Source: Dryocosmus kuriphilus | Taxonomy: Eukaryota > Arthropoda > Insecta > Hymenoptera > Cynipidae | DNA: 64,000 nt | NCBI GenBank assembly: GCA_038277395.1 | Contig: CM076193.1 | Coordinates: 117,830,133 to 117,894,132 of the forward strand | Direction of reading: 5' to 3' | Shown here: in pieces, positions 23,400-34,464 of the stretch | How positions within the stretch are numbered: the stretch's first letter is position 1 | Layout of the letters: each line of letters opens with the position of its first letter | Notes under the pieces: generated by a model | The model's input: the letters and a program-made list of their open reading frames with translations, nothing else | What the model was told of the DNA's origin: nothing | Database searches by the model: none | Position numbers and translations under genes: made by a program

Positions 23400-24240
23400 A
23401 AAAGATGTGCTTTGCTAACGGTGACGACCGGTCCAATACTGATACAACGCTGTTACCCGACCGTCGATTGCCAACGCTGGGCCAGTACCGGATACTAATG
23501 TTGTTCCGGTACTGTACCCGACAGTCGATTGCCAACGCTGGGCCAGTACCGGATACCAATATTGTTGCAGCGACCAATATGGTCGTTGCTGCTGCGTCGG
23601 CGCAATGTACAGTAAGCCTTGCGTTAACCAGAGAGTGTTAACTTGACGATCTGTGTTCACTTCGGCAAAAGTCTGATTTCCCGCAAAAAAAAGTTCGTGC
23701 ACATTTTTATTATTTCGGTTTTATGCTTGTGCACAGTCTTTATATGATGTCAGCTTCCACGAAGTAAGTATACATCTAAATCCATTACAATATCCCATTA
23801 ACTAAGCTTCCAAATGTATATTTGTGTCGTCCTTTTTTTGATGAATTTTTAGAGGTTAGAAATACTTAAAAATCGCCAGGACTCTGAAATTTAATTATAA
23901 TTAATAACTAAGAAGGATTTCATTTTATGTATTAATTTATTTTATTTAATAATGTATTTATGTATTTTATGCTCGTAAAACATCAAAATATCCCCCAAAG
24001 TATGCACTGTATAATAGTACCGGTTTAGCACTGCTAAGCAGTACTGGATCAGGATTGTATGCCAGTGTTGGACCATACTGAACCAAGGTTGTATTCGAGT
24101 ACTGGACCAAGGTTGTATGCCAGTACTGGTCGCCAGCACTAATACAACGTATCACGGAGTAATCATTCCAGCCTTGTTCCAACGGTTGGCGGCCAACGGT
24201 CGGCATCGGCAAACAACGTTGGCCCAGTACTTTGCCGATC
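23400..24240. repeat. Inverted/direct repeat cluster around CCAGTACTGG
   Basis: Two 62-bp direct copies begin GTCGATTGCCAACGCTGGGC (23462 and 23522). From 24000 to 24230 there are related units on the opposite strand, such as ACCAAGGTTGTATGCCAGTACTGG. Words like CCAATACTGATACAACG occur near both ends. The architecture suggests a hairpin-type MITE or a small satellite. Frames on both strands here are repeat translations. Confidence 0.5.
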
Positions 24241-24707
24241 GTTTTTTTCTAAGCTTTGTTCTTTTTTTCGTATGTATTGGTTTTCTTGAATTGTTATGCT
24301 CACACTAGGGTCGGATTAGGATAGAAAATTGGCCCGCAAAAAATGTTTGAAACAAATGGTTAAGCGGTACAATTTTTCAATAACATGGCCTAATTCGCTT
24401 AAAATAGTACCGGCCCACCGGGATTTTTCTTGATATCCCATGTTATAAATCCGGGCTTTACTCTCACCCACCAGTTCTTAAAGGTTCCTAAGAAAAAATT
24501 GAATAAGTATTTTTTCTTTGTTTTGAAATCAATTGATATTTAGGGGTTTTTCAAAGACCATAAAGTTTTGTATGTAGGTATTTCTTATGGAAAAAAAAAA
24601 ATTTTTGTACATTTGCAACAGTATCGTTAATATTTTGCTGTATCGAACTGCAAATGCAAGGATTTTCTTCAGGATTAATCACAGAGTACGAATTGTTGAT
24701 TTGTTTT
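24241..24707. other. No feature recognised
   Basis: AT-rich sequence without coding or repeat signals that I can support. Confidence 0.5.
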
Positions 24708-24860
24708 TCAATTGAACCAATGCAATGGGCCGCACTATCGTCCTCGTTCGAAAGCAGATCTTATTGATTTAAATGTATATACTATAGAATTTATAGCAAC
24801 AGTTTTGAATCAAACATAGATACTATGGTTAAACATGGATGCTGTGAATTCTACAGTATA

Positions 24861-26171
24861 CGAGGTGTGATCAAAAAGTAAGGTGACTTTTTGAATTTCG
24901 CGGGATGCTTACAGTCGATATTCGTTTTATTTTTTTCTTATGTTGGTACACTCGTCCCAAACATATGTGCACAGTTTTAGCTATATAGAATTTTTTTTGT
25001 TTGTTTGTGAGAGGCATAAAGGTTAGAAGTGTTTTGCGCGCTCGGCGATTTTCTGCTGTCGAAAAAAAATGGATCAAAGAATTTGCATCCAATTTTATGT
25101 AAAAAATGGAATTCAGTGCTCCAAAACACTTGAAATGTTGACAGTGGCATACGGTGAGTGTACTCTGAGTAAAAAAAAATGATTATAAGTGGTACAAGCT
25201 CTTTCGGGAAGACCGAGAAGATGTTAATGACGAAGCTCGCCCTGGACGTCCCAGCACGTCAACAACTGATGAAAACGTTGAAGAAGTGAAGAAAATAGTG
25301 TTGGCGTATCGTCGAATTACCATTAGAGAAGTTGCTGATGATGTTGGCATCTCGTTTGGCTCGTGCCAAGCAATTTTAGTGGATATTTTGGGCATGAGAT
25401 GTGTGTCAGCGAAGTTTATTCCGAAATTGCTAAATATTGACCAAAAGAACCGCTGCGTGAGCATCGCTCAGGAGCTGTTGAATGACGTCAACGGCGACCC
25501 AGACTTGCTCAAAAGGATCATAAGAGGTGACGAAACATGAGTATATGGTTATGACGTCGAAACTAAGGCTCAATCGTCCCAGTGGAAGCATTCTGGATCA
25601 CCAGACCAAAAAAAGCACGCCAAGTTCGATCAAATGTGAAGGTTTTGCTTACCGTTTTCTTCGATTATCATGGCGTAGTGCATCAGGAGTTCTTACCACA
25701 AGGTCGTTCAGTTAATAAAGAGACCTTGAAGTTACGCGCCGTTTGCGTGAAGCAATACGAAAAAAAACGTCCGGAATTGTGGAAAAACCAGTCATGGTTA
25801 TTGCACCACGATAATGCGCCAGCTCACACGTCATTGCTTGTTCGTAATTCTTTGGCCAATAACAACACCATAATCATGCCTCAGCCACCGTATTCACCAG
25901 ATTTGGCTCCCTGCGACTTTTTCCTGTTTCCAAAACTGAAAAGCCCCACGTTTTGCAACGATTGAGGAGATAAAGACCGCATCGCTGGAAGAGCTGAAGG
26001 GCTATACCAAAAAGTGCTTATCAGAAATGCTTTGAAGATTGGAAAAAGCACTGGCACGAATGTATTATATCCGAGGGGGATTACTTTGAAGGGGAAAACA
26101 TCAATATTGATGAATAAATAAATATTTTTTGATAAAAATAAAAAGTCACCTTACTTTTTGATCACATCTTG
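24861..26171 (+). mobile_element. Mariner transposon, copy 2
   Basis: 1311-bp element with inverted ends CGAGGTGTGATCAAAAAGT and, reverse complemented, CAAGATGTGATCAAAAAGT. TA is present on both sides (24859-24860 and 26172-26173). It is the same family as 21145-22432, in the opposite orientation, 2.4 kb away. Confidence 0.95.
25069..26117 (+). pseudogene. Mariner transposase, copy 2, dead
   Basis: ATG 25069 follows a run of A, as in copy 1, and this copy keeps the N-terminal codons MDQRICIQFYVKNG. HTH region with KWYKLFRE and GRPSTSTTDE, then DVGISFGSCQAI, LGMRCVSAKF, and the first catalytic Asp in RGDET. A TGA at 25538 directly follows, where the other copy has Trp. HDNAPAHTS and YSPDLAPCDFFLF supply the other two Asp of DD34D. 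Frame changes lie near 25178 (an A run), 25600, 25950 (short deletion) and 26000. The stop is at 26115. Two damaged copies could not mobilise each other. Confidence 0.9.
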
Positions 26172-26232
26172 TACACATTTGAATCAACAAAACCTGCTTT
26201 CGAAAGAAGACGACAGTGCGACCCATTAGTTC

Positions 26233-28402
26233 AAGATAAATTTTTACATTCTCATCTCAATGAGGAGGTATTATTACTCATTGTAAATATTTTATAAAAC
26301 TATAAATCATTTAAGAATTTCAAGTTTTAATAAAAATATAAGTTTAAACTGCTTTTTCTTCTCAGAATATAATTTTGCATAACTGCTGTATTGATAAAAA
26401 TTGGAAGACTGTGTTTCAAACTTTTTGACATCCATTTTTATTACGGTTCTAGTTTGGGGAAAGCTCTATAATTTTTTTAAGCCCTGAAAGAAAAAAAATC
26501 GTTGGGTTCCTTTCACAGAAAAAACGTATTTTTGTTTTAAAAATTTGAATTTTCTTATTCAAAAGTTCAACAGAAGTTATTAGCCGTTTAAATTTTGTTT
26601 TAATTTTTTCACAAGTTTTTTCCTTGACTCAAACAATTCGATGAATTTTATTATTTTCACTCCGCTCTTGAAGAAGTTGCTTTAAGTTTTTACCCAATGA
26701 TGAATTTCTAAATTTATTTAATGCCACCATAAAGAGAACTATTGGAATTATATGCAGTAACTGGCTTAAATGACATGTGAATTTTGAAAATGCACAGTTA
26801 GAAAAATCTGTCTGAATTTTAGTGCATATGAATTGGAAGTTTTTCCCACTCACGTACATTAATAACAATAATTTCAAAGTAAGCTCGTTTTAGCTTTCAC
26901 TTTAATAAATTAATCCAGTTTAAAAAATGGCCTAATTCACCTTGGATTTACCACTGATCAAGTTCTTTGACTTTTTAGGTGAATTATTTATCTCAAAATC
27001 ATGATAGATAATCCTAAAGTTAAATACATGCGTAATGACTTATAGGTTAGATCGATATTTAGAAATTGCATCATTCTGTGGAATTTATAGTTTCAAATAT
27101 CTGTGGATAAAAGACATGATAAAAAGGATTTTCATGAATGAATTTTCAGTTAAAAGGGCATGAAAATCACTTTCAGTTACCAATACCTGTTTAAGATACA
27201 TTCGTAGTTTAAAATTTTTTGAATTTTCAAGACTCTTCTAACATTGTGTTTCTGCAACGTTATTGAGCTTTCAAAATTAATGCATTCACAAAAGGAAGCA
27301 TCATCTTACCTAAAGCCGGTTAAGCTCTCTATATAGCTGCCGCGCCGGAGCAGAGCAAATGACCTACTGAGGTTAAGAATACACAAAATGGAACCCTCCA
27401 AAGGTAACTGATGCTTGACGTACCACTTGTGTGAATGCATATTATACTAAGGATCCTCTTGTAAGGTCCATAATCTGAATAAGGAATCTTTCTTTCTTTA
27501 CTCCATGTTGTTTACTAAAAACTGTAGTAGCATGAATAAGGATTTTCCGGATGAGCATTCCTCTGCGTCTTATATCTTCATGAGAAACCTAATTCTCTTT
27601 TTTTCGTCTCGTATGTTCTCTCTCTTTGTCGAAGCACTAATTATAGGTACTCAATTTCAACAGAAGATACAATGGTCACTTGGTCTTAGAGAAAATTCTT
27701 CTTAATTTCCAATTTTATATTCAATGAAATACTATCAAATCCAGCTAATGCAGTGCTGCTCCGTTAACACCAGTAACTGCCAATTAAGCTTCTTCAAAGT
27801 TGATACTTGTATGCTTTCAAAGGCTTTGTTCCGGAAATTGCAGGATCACCGCTCTCTCGTGAATCAAGTTTCTCTACCATATTCCGAATTATAGTTATGA
27901 TAGTTCGGACTCGGATTTCACCAGCTCATAACAAGCTGTTCACGACGTTTGAACTTTCATGACCAGGACATAACCTTTCGTTACAAAGCATTTATTGAAA
28001 TGTAATCCAAGTCTCTAGAGTCTAGGATATCATATAGTTTGATATTTTATACCTCAAATATTTATAGTAAATAATTGTAACTTATTTTAAAATACTTTTT
28101 GCAATTTTTTTATAAAAGGCCATTTCAATACCACAGTAGTACTTCTAATTATTTATAATCAATCACAAGCCGAAAACATGAAGAATGATAATTGTAAAAA
28201 AATACGAGAAACCCAATGGGTTCCAGGGTGTATCTGATCATCCACAGTCAAAAAGGATCAATTTTGTTGCTGAGCATTTTGCTCTAGCTATTATTTGACT
28301 CTCGAAATTATAATGATCTGTCTATTCGGATAATTTTTATATGATTACCGGATCATCTGTCAGACTAAACAAAATGGCCGTCGGTTTTAGTCGCGAATCT
28401 CA
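26233..28402. other. AT-rich sequence with one isolated repeat terminus
   Basis: About 2.2 kb without a recognisable gene. At 26246-26276 there is an isolated inverted copy of the terminus of the GC-rich repeat family (ACATTCTCATCTCAATGAG). A GC-richer patch at about 27310-27370 has no known identity. Frames at 26629-26877 and 27505-27705 have no motifs. Confidence 0.5.
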
Positions 28403-29079
28403 CCCTACTGCAAATTCCTATATAGTCTCCTGTAAAGGATCCTATAAAGTGACCTATGTAGTCATCTTTATAGGATCCTATATTGGATCCTACGTGGGTG
28501 TTTCCTTCTAGGTAGTACCTATAGGATGTGGCACAGGATCCTATATAGTTTTTGGTACAGGATCCTATATAATTTTTGGTACAGGATCCTGCGTAGGATC
28601 CTATATAGGATCCTTTATGTTTCACCTATAGGTGCCACCTATAAGAAATGACGTAGGATTCTATATAGGATCCTATATAGGATACTAATGTTATATACTT
28701 AGTTAATAAATTAATTTAAAAATTAAAAAATTAATAATAATTATAAGGAAATATAATTATGTTTATATATGTACTTTGTCAATCCAACAGCCCAGAAAAA
28801 ACTACTGCGCAACTGTAGCTCTTACAGGAAACTACTGCGCATCATTTTATTTTATTTTTGAAAATAATTTTCAAAATATGTGTTCCTATATAGGATCCTA
28901 CGCAGGATCCTGTACCAAAAGCTATATAGGATCCTGTACCAAAAACTATATAGGATCCTGTGCCAAATCCTATAGGTACTACCTAGAAGGAAACACCCAC
29001 GTAGGATCCTATAAAGATAAGTACATAGGTTACTTTATAGGATCCTTTACAGGAGACTATATAGGAATTTGCAGTAGGG
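28403..29079. mobile_element. Hairpin element built of GGATCC/TATATAGG repeats
   Basis: 677 bp. The ends are perfect inverted repeats: CCCTACTGCAAATTCCTATA at 28403 and its complement ending at 29079. The arms (28403-28625 and 28874-29079) are near-complete inverted copies, each made of short units such as TATATAGGATCC and GGTACAGGATCC, and share CCCACGTAGGATCC. The loop is AT-rich and carries a duplicated AACTACTGCGCA. Frames on either strand encode repeats rich in IGS and IGSC and are artefacts of the 12-15 bp units. No target duplication is clear. Confidence 0.8.
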
Positions 29080-29267
29080 CATAATCTAATAAGGGGAAGG
29101 CCAGGAAGTGTGTTTTTTGTTCGGATTCATGATTTCAGTAAAGAAGGACCATGACCGCAAAATAAGATGGTGAAATTCTTAGGACCCAATGTTTGGCCAG
29201 TTTCGAAAAAATGGCTTTAGAAAATTCGTCGTCTATCTTATTGGGTTGAAAAATGTATCTCCCAACT

Positions 29268-29342
29268 GGCTGGATAGCTCGGGCAGTAGCGCTCTGGGTT
29301 TATAGCCAGAAGCTTGCTGGCTCGATTCTCGCTGCCTCCACT
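29268..29342 (+). pseudogene. tRNA-like sequence (decayed tRNA or SINE head)
   Basis: The sequence has an A-box-like TAGCTCGGGCAG, a five-pair anticodon-type stem (TCTGG with CCAGA) and a B-box-like GGCTCGATTCT. The D-arm and T-arm pair only partly, and the acceptor ends do not pair. The loop is one base longer than normal. I read this as a tRNA pseudogene or the head of a short SINE, not a working tRNA. Confidence 0.4.
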
Positions 29343-30084
29343 TTCTTCGAATTTTTTGTTTTGCTTTTTACTTAATAAAATATTTATATATTTATTTTTC
29401 TTCTACAATAATTTTGTTTAATTTCGTAAAAATAAATATTTCAAGTGTTTTGTATTGAAAAACTCGTTTTTTTCAACTTTTTTCACAAAAAAAATTATTT
29501 TCTATGAACGTTATTAACTTTATCATTTTGTTCAAATTTCGTGCATAGATCATTCATTCCGGCCGAACAAAATGTTCTGGATTTCTCTATCATTTTTGTT
29601 GCTATCAAAATGATACTGATTTCCGTATTATTTTGAACATTATTTCTAACTTGTGTCCAGAAATAGGAGAAACTACAGCCGGCTTGTTCCTTTCTTAATT
29701 TCGTTTTGCATTTGCCTCTCTATTTGTGGTCATAATTTAATAGTTTTTAAAATTTTCAACTTTTTTCAAAGTAGTACAATCAAATAAATTTTTCTTTGCA
29801 TTCAAAATACAAAATTGGCTGAGGGATTGGGGAATATATTTTGGTGGTTTGAAATTTCCTAAATAGCCGAAAGCATAGTGACTATTTCCAAAAAAATATT
29901 ATCAATCAGATTTTAAAAAAAATGTCTTTCGATTATTATTAACAACGAAATGTCATATACAATAATTTTTTTTCATACTTTCACTTTTCCGAAAAATCTG
30001 AAAAGAAAAGAATATAACCGAGGGCCAACAAAGGTATCAATTATGTTAGATGATGTAATGGTGGTGTTGACCAGGGTATAAGCA
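29343..30084. other. AT-rich sequence, nothing recognised
   Basis: T-rich and A-rich sequence with no coding or repeat signal I can support. Confidence 0.5.
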
Positions 30085-30184
30085 TTAAGTTTTAGATGTA
30101 AAAGAGAAATTTTTGTTGATTACTGGTCCTTTATTAAAAAGATGAGAAAAGACTGAGAGTCTCTCAGCAATTCTTGATACATAT

Positions 30185-30217
30185 GACGTTTCGACTGTAC
30201 TCTACAGTCCTCATCAG
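30185..30217 (-). ncRNA. Hammerhead-ribozyme-like motif, left arm
   Basis: On the minus strand: CTGATGA, then G, then a seven-pair hairpin (GACTGTA, loop GAG, TACAGTC), then GAAAC and GTC. These are the core words of a hammerhead ribozyme (CUGAUGA, GAAA, GUC). PLEs are known to carry hammerheads in their terminal repeats, which would process their RNA. There is one more base between CTGATGA and helix II than in the canonical fold, and a clear helix I is not evident, so activity is unproven. Confidence 0.6.
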
Positions 30218-30619
30218 ATTGAAAAATGGAAAAACAGTTATGACCTGTGTGACAAAAGTGGACAATAAAATAAAGTAATTTTAAAAGTTAAAATAGCTCA
30301 AATATGAGTTACCTGATACATAGAATATGCCGTAATAATAGTTGTATAAGTATTTTAGAACGATGTGTTCTGCTGGACGGAATTATTAGTAAATTTAGTA
30401 GTTATTAATGGACATAACAAAAAACATAGATGTTTTGACAATCATTCCGTCCAGCAGACTGACATCTGTTTCGGAAATTACAAGTAAGTGACCGTAACAA
30501 GGTGGTTTGACCATCTGTAAGTATGGAGAGTGTAGTTATGCACATGACGTATTGCTGACGTCAGTGTTACGTGTTGAAATATGAATACAATATTATAAAA
30601 CGCTGATGTATTGGGTTCC

Positions 30620-30784
30620 TTTGATTTTATCAATTTTAATGTTCTACATACAGAATCACATTATTACAAACGTATTTTCATGGAGATGTTTCATACTGTG
30701 AAAAATAATAATAATATTAACTTCAAAACAGACATAGATAATATGAGCATCACTTATAATAGCCTTATTCGTTCTATTAAATAG
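30620..30784 (+). pseudogene. PLE GIY-YIG endonuclease, C-terminal fragment
   Basis: 54 codons ending in TAG 30782. The reading FDFINFNVLHTE, then YYKRIFMEMF, then YNSLIRSIK matches the usual end of PLE proteins, where the endonuclease Glu lies in an (I/M)SEM-like motif; here it is FMEMF. Upstream the frame runs into the left palindrome arm, so everything before this point is missing. The fragment identifies the palindrome as PLE-derived. Confidence 0.65.
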
Positions 30785-31248
30785 TACATTATATTTTTAC
30801 ACAAATGTGCTTGTTAAATAAGATTTTAAATTTATAAATTCTGTATTTAACCCAATACAACAGCGTTTTATAATATTGTATTCATATTTCAAGACGTAAC
30901 ACTGACGTCAGCAATACGTCATGCGCATAACTACACTCTCCATACTTACAGATGGTCAAACCACCTTGTTACGGTCACCTACTTGTAATTTCCGAAACAG
31001 ATGTCAGTCTGCTGGACGGAATGATTGTTAAAACATCTATGTTTTTTGTTATGTCCATTAATAACTACTAAATTTACTAATAATTCCGTCCAGCAGAACA
31101 CATCGTTCTAAAATACTTATACAACTATTATTACGGCATATTCTATGTATCAGGTAACTCATATTTGAGCTATTTTAACTTTTAAAATTACTTTATTTCA
31201 TTGTCCACTTTTGTCACACAGGTCATAACTGTTTTTCCATTTTTCAAT

Positions 31249-31281
31249 CTGATGAGGACTGTAGAGTACAGTCGAAACGTC
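31249..31281 (+). ncRNA. Hammerhead-ribozyme-like motif, right arm
   Basis: Plus-strand mirror of the motif at 30185-30217: CTGATGA 31249-31255, seven-pair helix II with GAG loop, GAAAC 31274-31278, GTC 31279-31281. Both copies are identical across the core. An AATAAA lies about 50 bases downstream. The same reservations apply: an extra base before helix II and no clear helix I. Confidence 0.6.
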
Positions 31282-31379
31282 ATATGTATCAAGAATTGCT
31301 GAGAGACTCTGTCTTTTCTCATCTTTTTAATAAAGGACCAGTAATCAACAAAAATTTCTCTTTTACATCCACAACTTAA

Positions 31380-32951
31380 GGTATCAATTATGTTTTCAGC
31401 AGTTTTCTATCTACAATAGTTTCATTATAAAAAAAATTGTTTAAGAAATTTTGATAAACAATATTACGCAAAGGTGCTAAATAATTATAGAAATTGTCCA
31501 AAATAAGGAACATAATGATTAGCTCATGATTGACGAAAGGTTTATTCGTTTTCTCAACTACCGATTATTTAAAATTTATTTTAAAAGTTTATAGCTTGAT
31601 AAATAAGATTAGAGTATGTATTATTACATTTTTAAAAAAATTTTAATTGAATGAAAGTAAATTATGATGCATTACTTGCCAAATTAGACCAAGAACAATA
31701 AAATACCTTTATTGGTTTCCAAGTTAGGACTTAATTTGTTCATCAGTGCACGATAATTTGTTATATTATATTGTTTATAAAAATGCTAAATAATAGCGTT
31801 TTTTGGAGTTGCAGCTTTGTTCGTTAAAGATCAGAACAAAAATAATTAAAACTCTTGAGTGCATGGTTGTATTTGATTTTTTTCAGATTATTCAAGCAAG
31901 TACGTTTACAGCTATGACCTAATAAGGAAAACCATATCCTTAATTAACAAATTCATAATTTTCAAACTATTAGTCACAGAGGGTTCGATAAGAGCTCATC
32001 TTGAAGCCAGTTTTATTATTTACTAATCATTTCTAACACATTTTTCTTTATTCTTCTACCGGAAGTAACAATCCAAATAAACGTCTTGAAAAAAATGTGT
32101 GAGTTTTCCTTTTTTTGTTTCGCAGAGCAGAGGGTTTCATAATTTTATGAGAGAGCCCTTACGAACTATAATCGAGGAAAAACTGCTTCTAACAGTTTGT
32201 TCTACAGAAATCCTAATTTAACTGCACGAATGCTCACAATTCAATGTAAACAGACATCTATCTTCGCAAGATTATTTTTTAAGTTATCTTTATTTAAACT
32301 AAAACGACAATCGTTTAAAATTTTTATTTGATCACAGCTCGGTATACACTGATGACGTTAGCGAAAATGAGAAAGCTCGTTTCAAACTACTCTCCAGTTA
32401 TTTCAGAAACTCAGTACATTTAACAAGTTTCATGGAAAGCTCATTTTATGAATCACGTGACGTGCTCCCATAGCTTTATTACTTAAGGACGTGATCCACT
32501 CGCTTTTTCAAAAGTGCTACCGTTGCAGTTCACAATCGTAGTAATCAGGTTCCATAGTGAATATGTGTTTCAATTTGAGAAAGTGTCGCACACTTCAAGA
32601 AATTCAGTTACGAAGAGCCCTGAAAACTTGCTAGTGTGAAAGAGTCTTAATTTTAGAAACTAAAGTAAGTCGAATAGTGAAAGTTCCGAACTAAATATTG
32701 AAAGAGTATCATCAAATGTTAAATATATATAAAATGAAAGTGTAATTAAGTGAAGGTATATAATGAAATGAAGGAAAACAATATTTCTGAATAAAAAAGC
32801 TGGGGGATAAACTTTCAAGCTTAGTCAAAATTTCGCACCAATCGCTGTTAAAGAGAGCAATACACGAGGGACAAAAAAAAACATGAAAAAAAGGTAGTAC
32901 ACCATCGCATCATTCTCATGAGAGATGCGAGCTTGAATATCTTCATTTATC
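31380..32951. other. Apparently single-copy sequence, no gene recognised
   Basis: AT-rich DNA. From about 32460 to 32670 the composition is more balanced, and a GTAAGT occurs near 32664 after CTAAA, which would fit a splice donor of a non-coding first exon. There is no reading frame of note, so this is only a possibility. Confidence 0.35.
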
Positions 32952-34464
32952 TGAGTGCACACGGTGGGTCTCGATTAAGTTCAACCCAAAAGGGCTTGCT
33001 TGTATTTCTTCTGAAATCATTTCAGTGATGCCTCACGATTATTTTGAGACCAAAAAGACAAAAGCTCTGGAGATATTATTAAATAAACTTAATTTTTAAT
33101 TTTTATTTTCAGGTTATTATGAATATTTTCGTAAAACAAACTCTAAAGTGGTGCTCTTGGGGTTAAAACTCTGTAGTTTGGTATCAAAAAAATTAAACAT
33201 CCCTGGATATCCCGGACCCATTAAAATGTTTGAAAAAGTGTGAAAGAATGCAGTTTTTATTAGTTTTAAAAATTTTTTCCTCATTTTAGAGATCCTACAT
33301 TATATTCGCCAAAATAAAAATTAAAGTGCATTAAATTCCCAGTAAAACTAAAAGAAATATTGCTTATCTCATGTAGTTTACGAAATATACAACTTTCGGA
33401 AGTTATTTTTTCTGTAAGGTTTGACGAAAAAAAAACATTCAGCTTTAGTTTTTGTGAAATAGCATAATTTCTGTGAAATTTAGACAAAAATAGTCGCAAA
33501 CTCAAGTGAAAGCAGATATTATTTCAAGAAAATATAAAAACGAAAAAATTTTCTATCTCGCATACGTTTAAAATTATAGCGTGTTGAAAAATACTCATTT
33601 TTATGAAAATTCGTTAAACAGTAACTTTTCTCGAAATATCGCATTTGGAGTCCATTTTACGTTAAAAGTTATTCTTATAATAATAAAAGTGTATAAAATT
33701 ACTTAAAAATACAAAAACGTTTAATAATTCCTTAAATATAGAGCCACAGAAATGAGTTCTCTTTTAAAAGTTTATTTTGATTTAAATCGAAAATACTGCA
33801 GGGCTTTTTTTATTAAGGTAAATTTAAATTTAAATTTTTAATTAACTTGATATACTTCTGTTAGTATAAGAACAATTCTTATTATAAGAATAGTTACTGT
33901 TTAACGAACTTTCATAAAAATGAGGATTTTTCAACACGCTATAACTTTAAGCGTATGCGAAATAGAACATTTTTTTATTCTTTAGATTTACTTGAAATTA
34001 AGTCTGCTTTCACTAAAGTTCTGACTAATTTTGTCTTAAGTTTACAAGAAATATGCTACTTCACAGAAGCTAAAACAAAATTTTTTTCTTCAAATTTTTT
34101 AGAAGAATATAACTTCTGAAAGTAAACTTCTCCTAAATTATATGAGATAAGCACATTTTGGCGAGTTTAATGCAGGATACTCTGAAATGAAGAAATATTT
34201 TTAAAACTGATAAAAACTGCAATTTTGTACACTTTGTCAAACATTTTAATGGGTCCTAGATAGCCAAGGATGTTTAAAGTATAGATACTTTTTTTTGATA
34301 CTAAACTATAGAGTTTAAGCCGCAAAAGCACCACTTTGAAGTAATTTTTACGAAAATATTGATAATAACCAGAAAATAAAAACTGAAATGATTTCAGGAA
34401 AAAAAAAACAAGAGGTGCAAGCCCTTTTTGTTTGAACTTAATCGAGACCCGCCGTGTGCACTGA
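32952..34464. mobile_element. 1.5-kb palindromic element with GTGCACACGG ends
   Basis: Ends at 32955 (GTGCACACGGTGGGTCTCGA) and 34461 (reverse complement GTGCACACGGCGGGTCTCGA) are inverted copies flanked by TGA on both sides (32952-32954 and 34462-34464), a possible 3-bp target duplication. The arms run about 600-740 bp each (to about 33690 and from about 33870) and share, inverted, AAACATTTTAATGGGTCC-like and AACAGTAACT-like blocks. Divergence between arms is visible, so it is old. Frames at 33281-33505 and 34167-34469 lie in opposite arms and have no domains. No transposase seen. Confidence 0.65.

Larger units (their letters stand above)
24708..26232. mobile_element. Short MITE split by mariner copy 2
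   Basis: 24724-24762 (AATGGGCCGCACTATCGTCC, then TTCGAAAGCAG) is an inverted copy of 26192-26232 (reverse complement AATGGGTCGCACTGTCGTCT, then TTCGAAAGCAG). Without the mariner between them this is a MITE of about 200 bp with roughly 40-bp inverted ends. The outer limit is approximate (TTGAAC near 24713 and its complement near 26236). Confidence 0.65.
30085..31379. mobile_element. Palindromic Penelope-like element remnant, 1.3 kb
   Basis: Left arm 30085-30617 and right arm 30849-31379 are near-identical inverted copies. The ends read TTAAGTTTTAGATGTAAAAG on the left and TTAAGTTGTGGATGTAAAAG on the right strand. The 231-bp loop encodes the C-terminus of a PLE GIY-YIG endonuclease in plus orientation. 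The right arm is therefore the 3' untranslated region of a 5'-truncated PLE, and the left arm an inverted second copy. Each arm has a hammerhead-like motif pointing outward. Each arm also contains a smaller inverted repeat around TGCTGGACGGAAT / ATTCCGTCCAGCA. Confidence 0.8.

Noticed and set aside
28365..29084. Glycine/serine/tyrosine-repeat proteins on both strands (IGSC-type repeats)
   Set aside because: Both frames are translations of the GGATCC-rich units in opposite arms of one hairpin element; mirror-image products from a palindrome are not evidence of genes.
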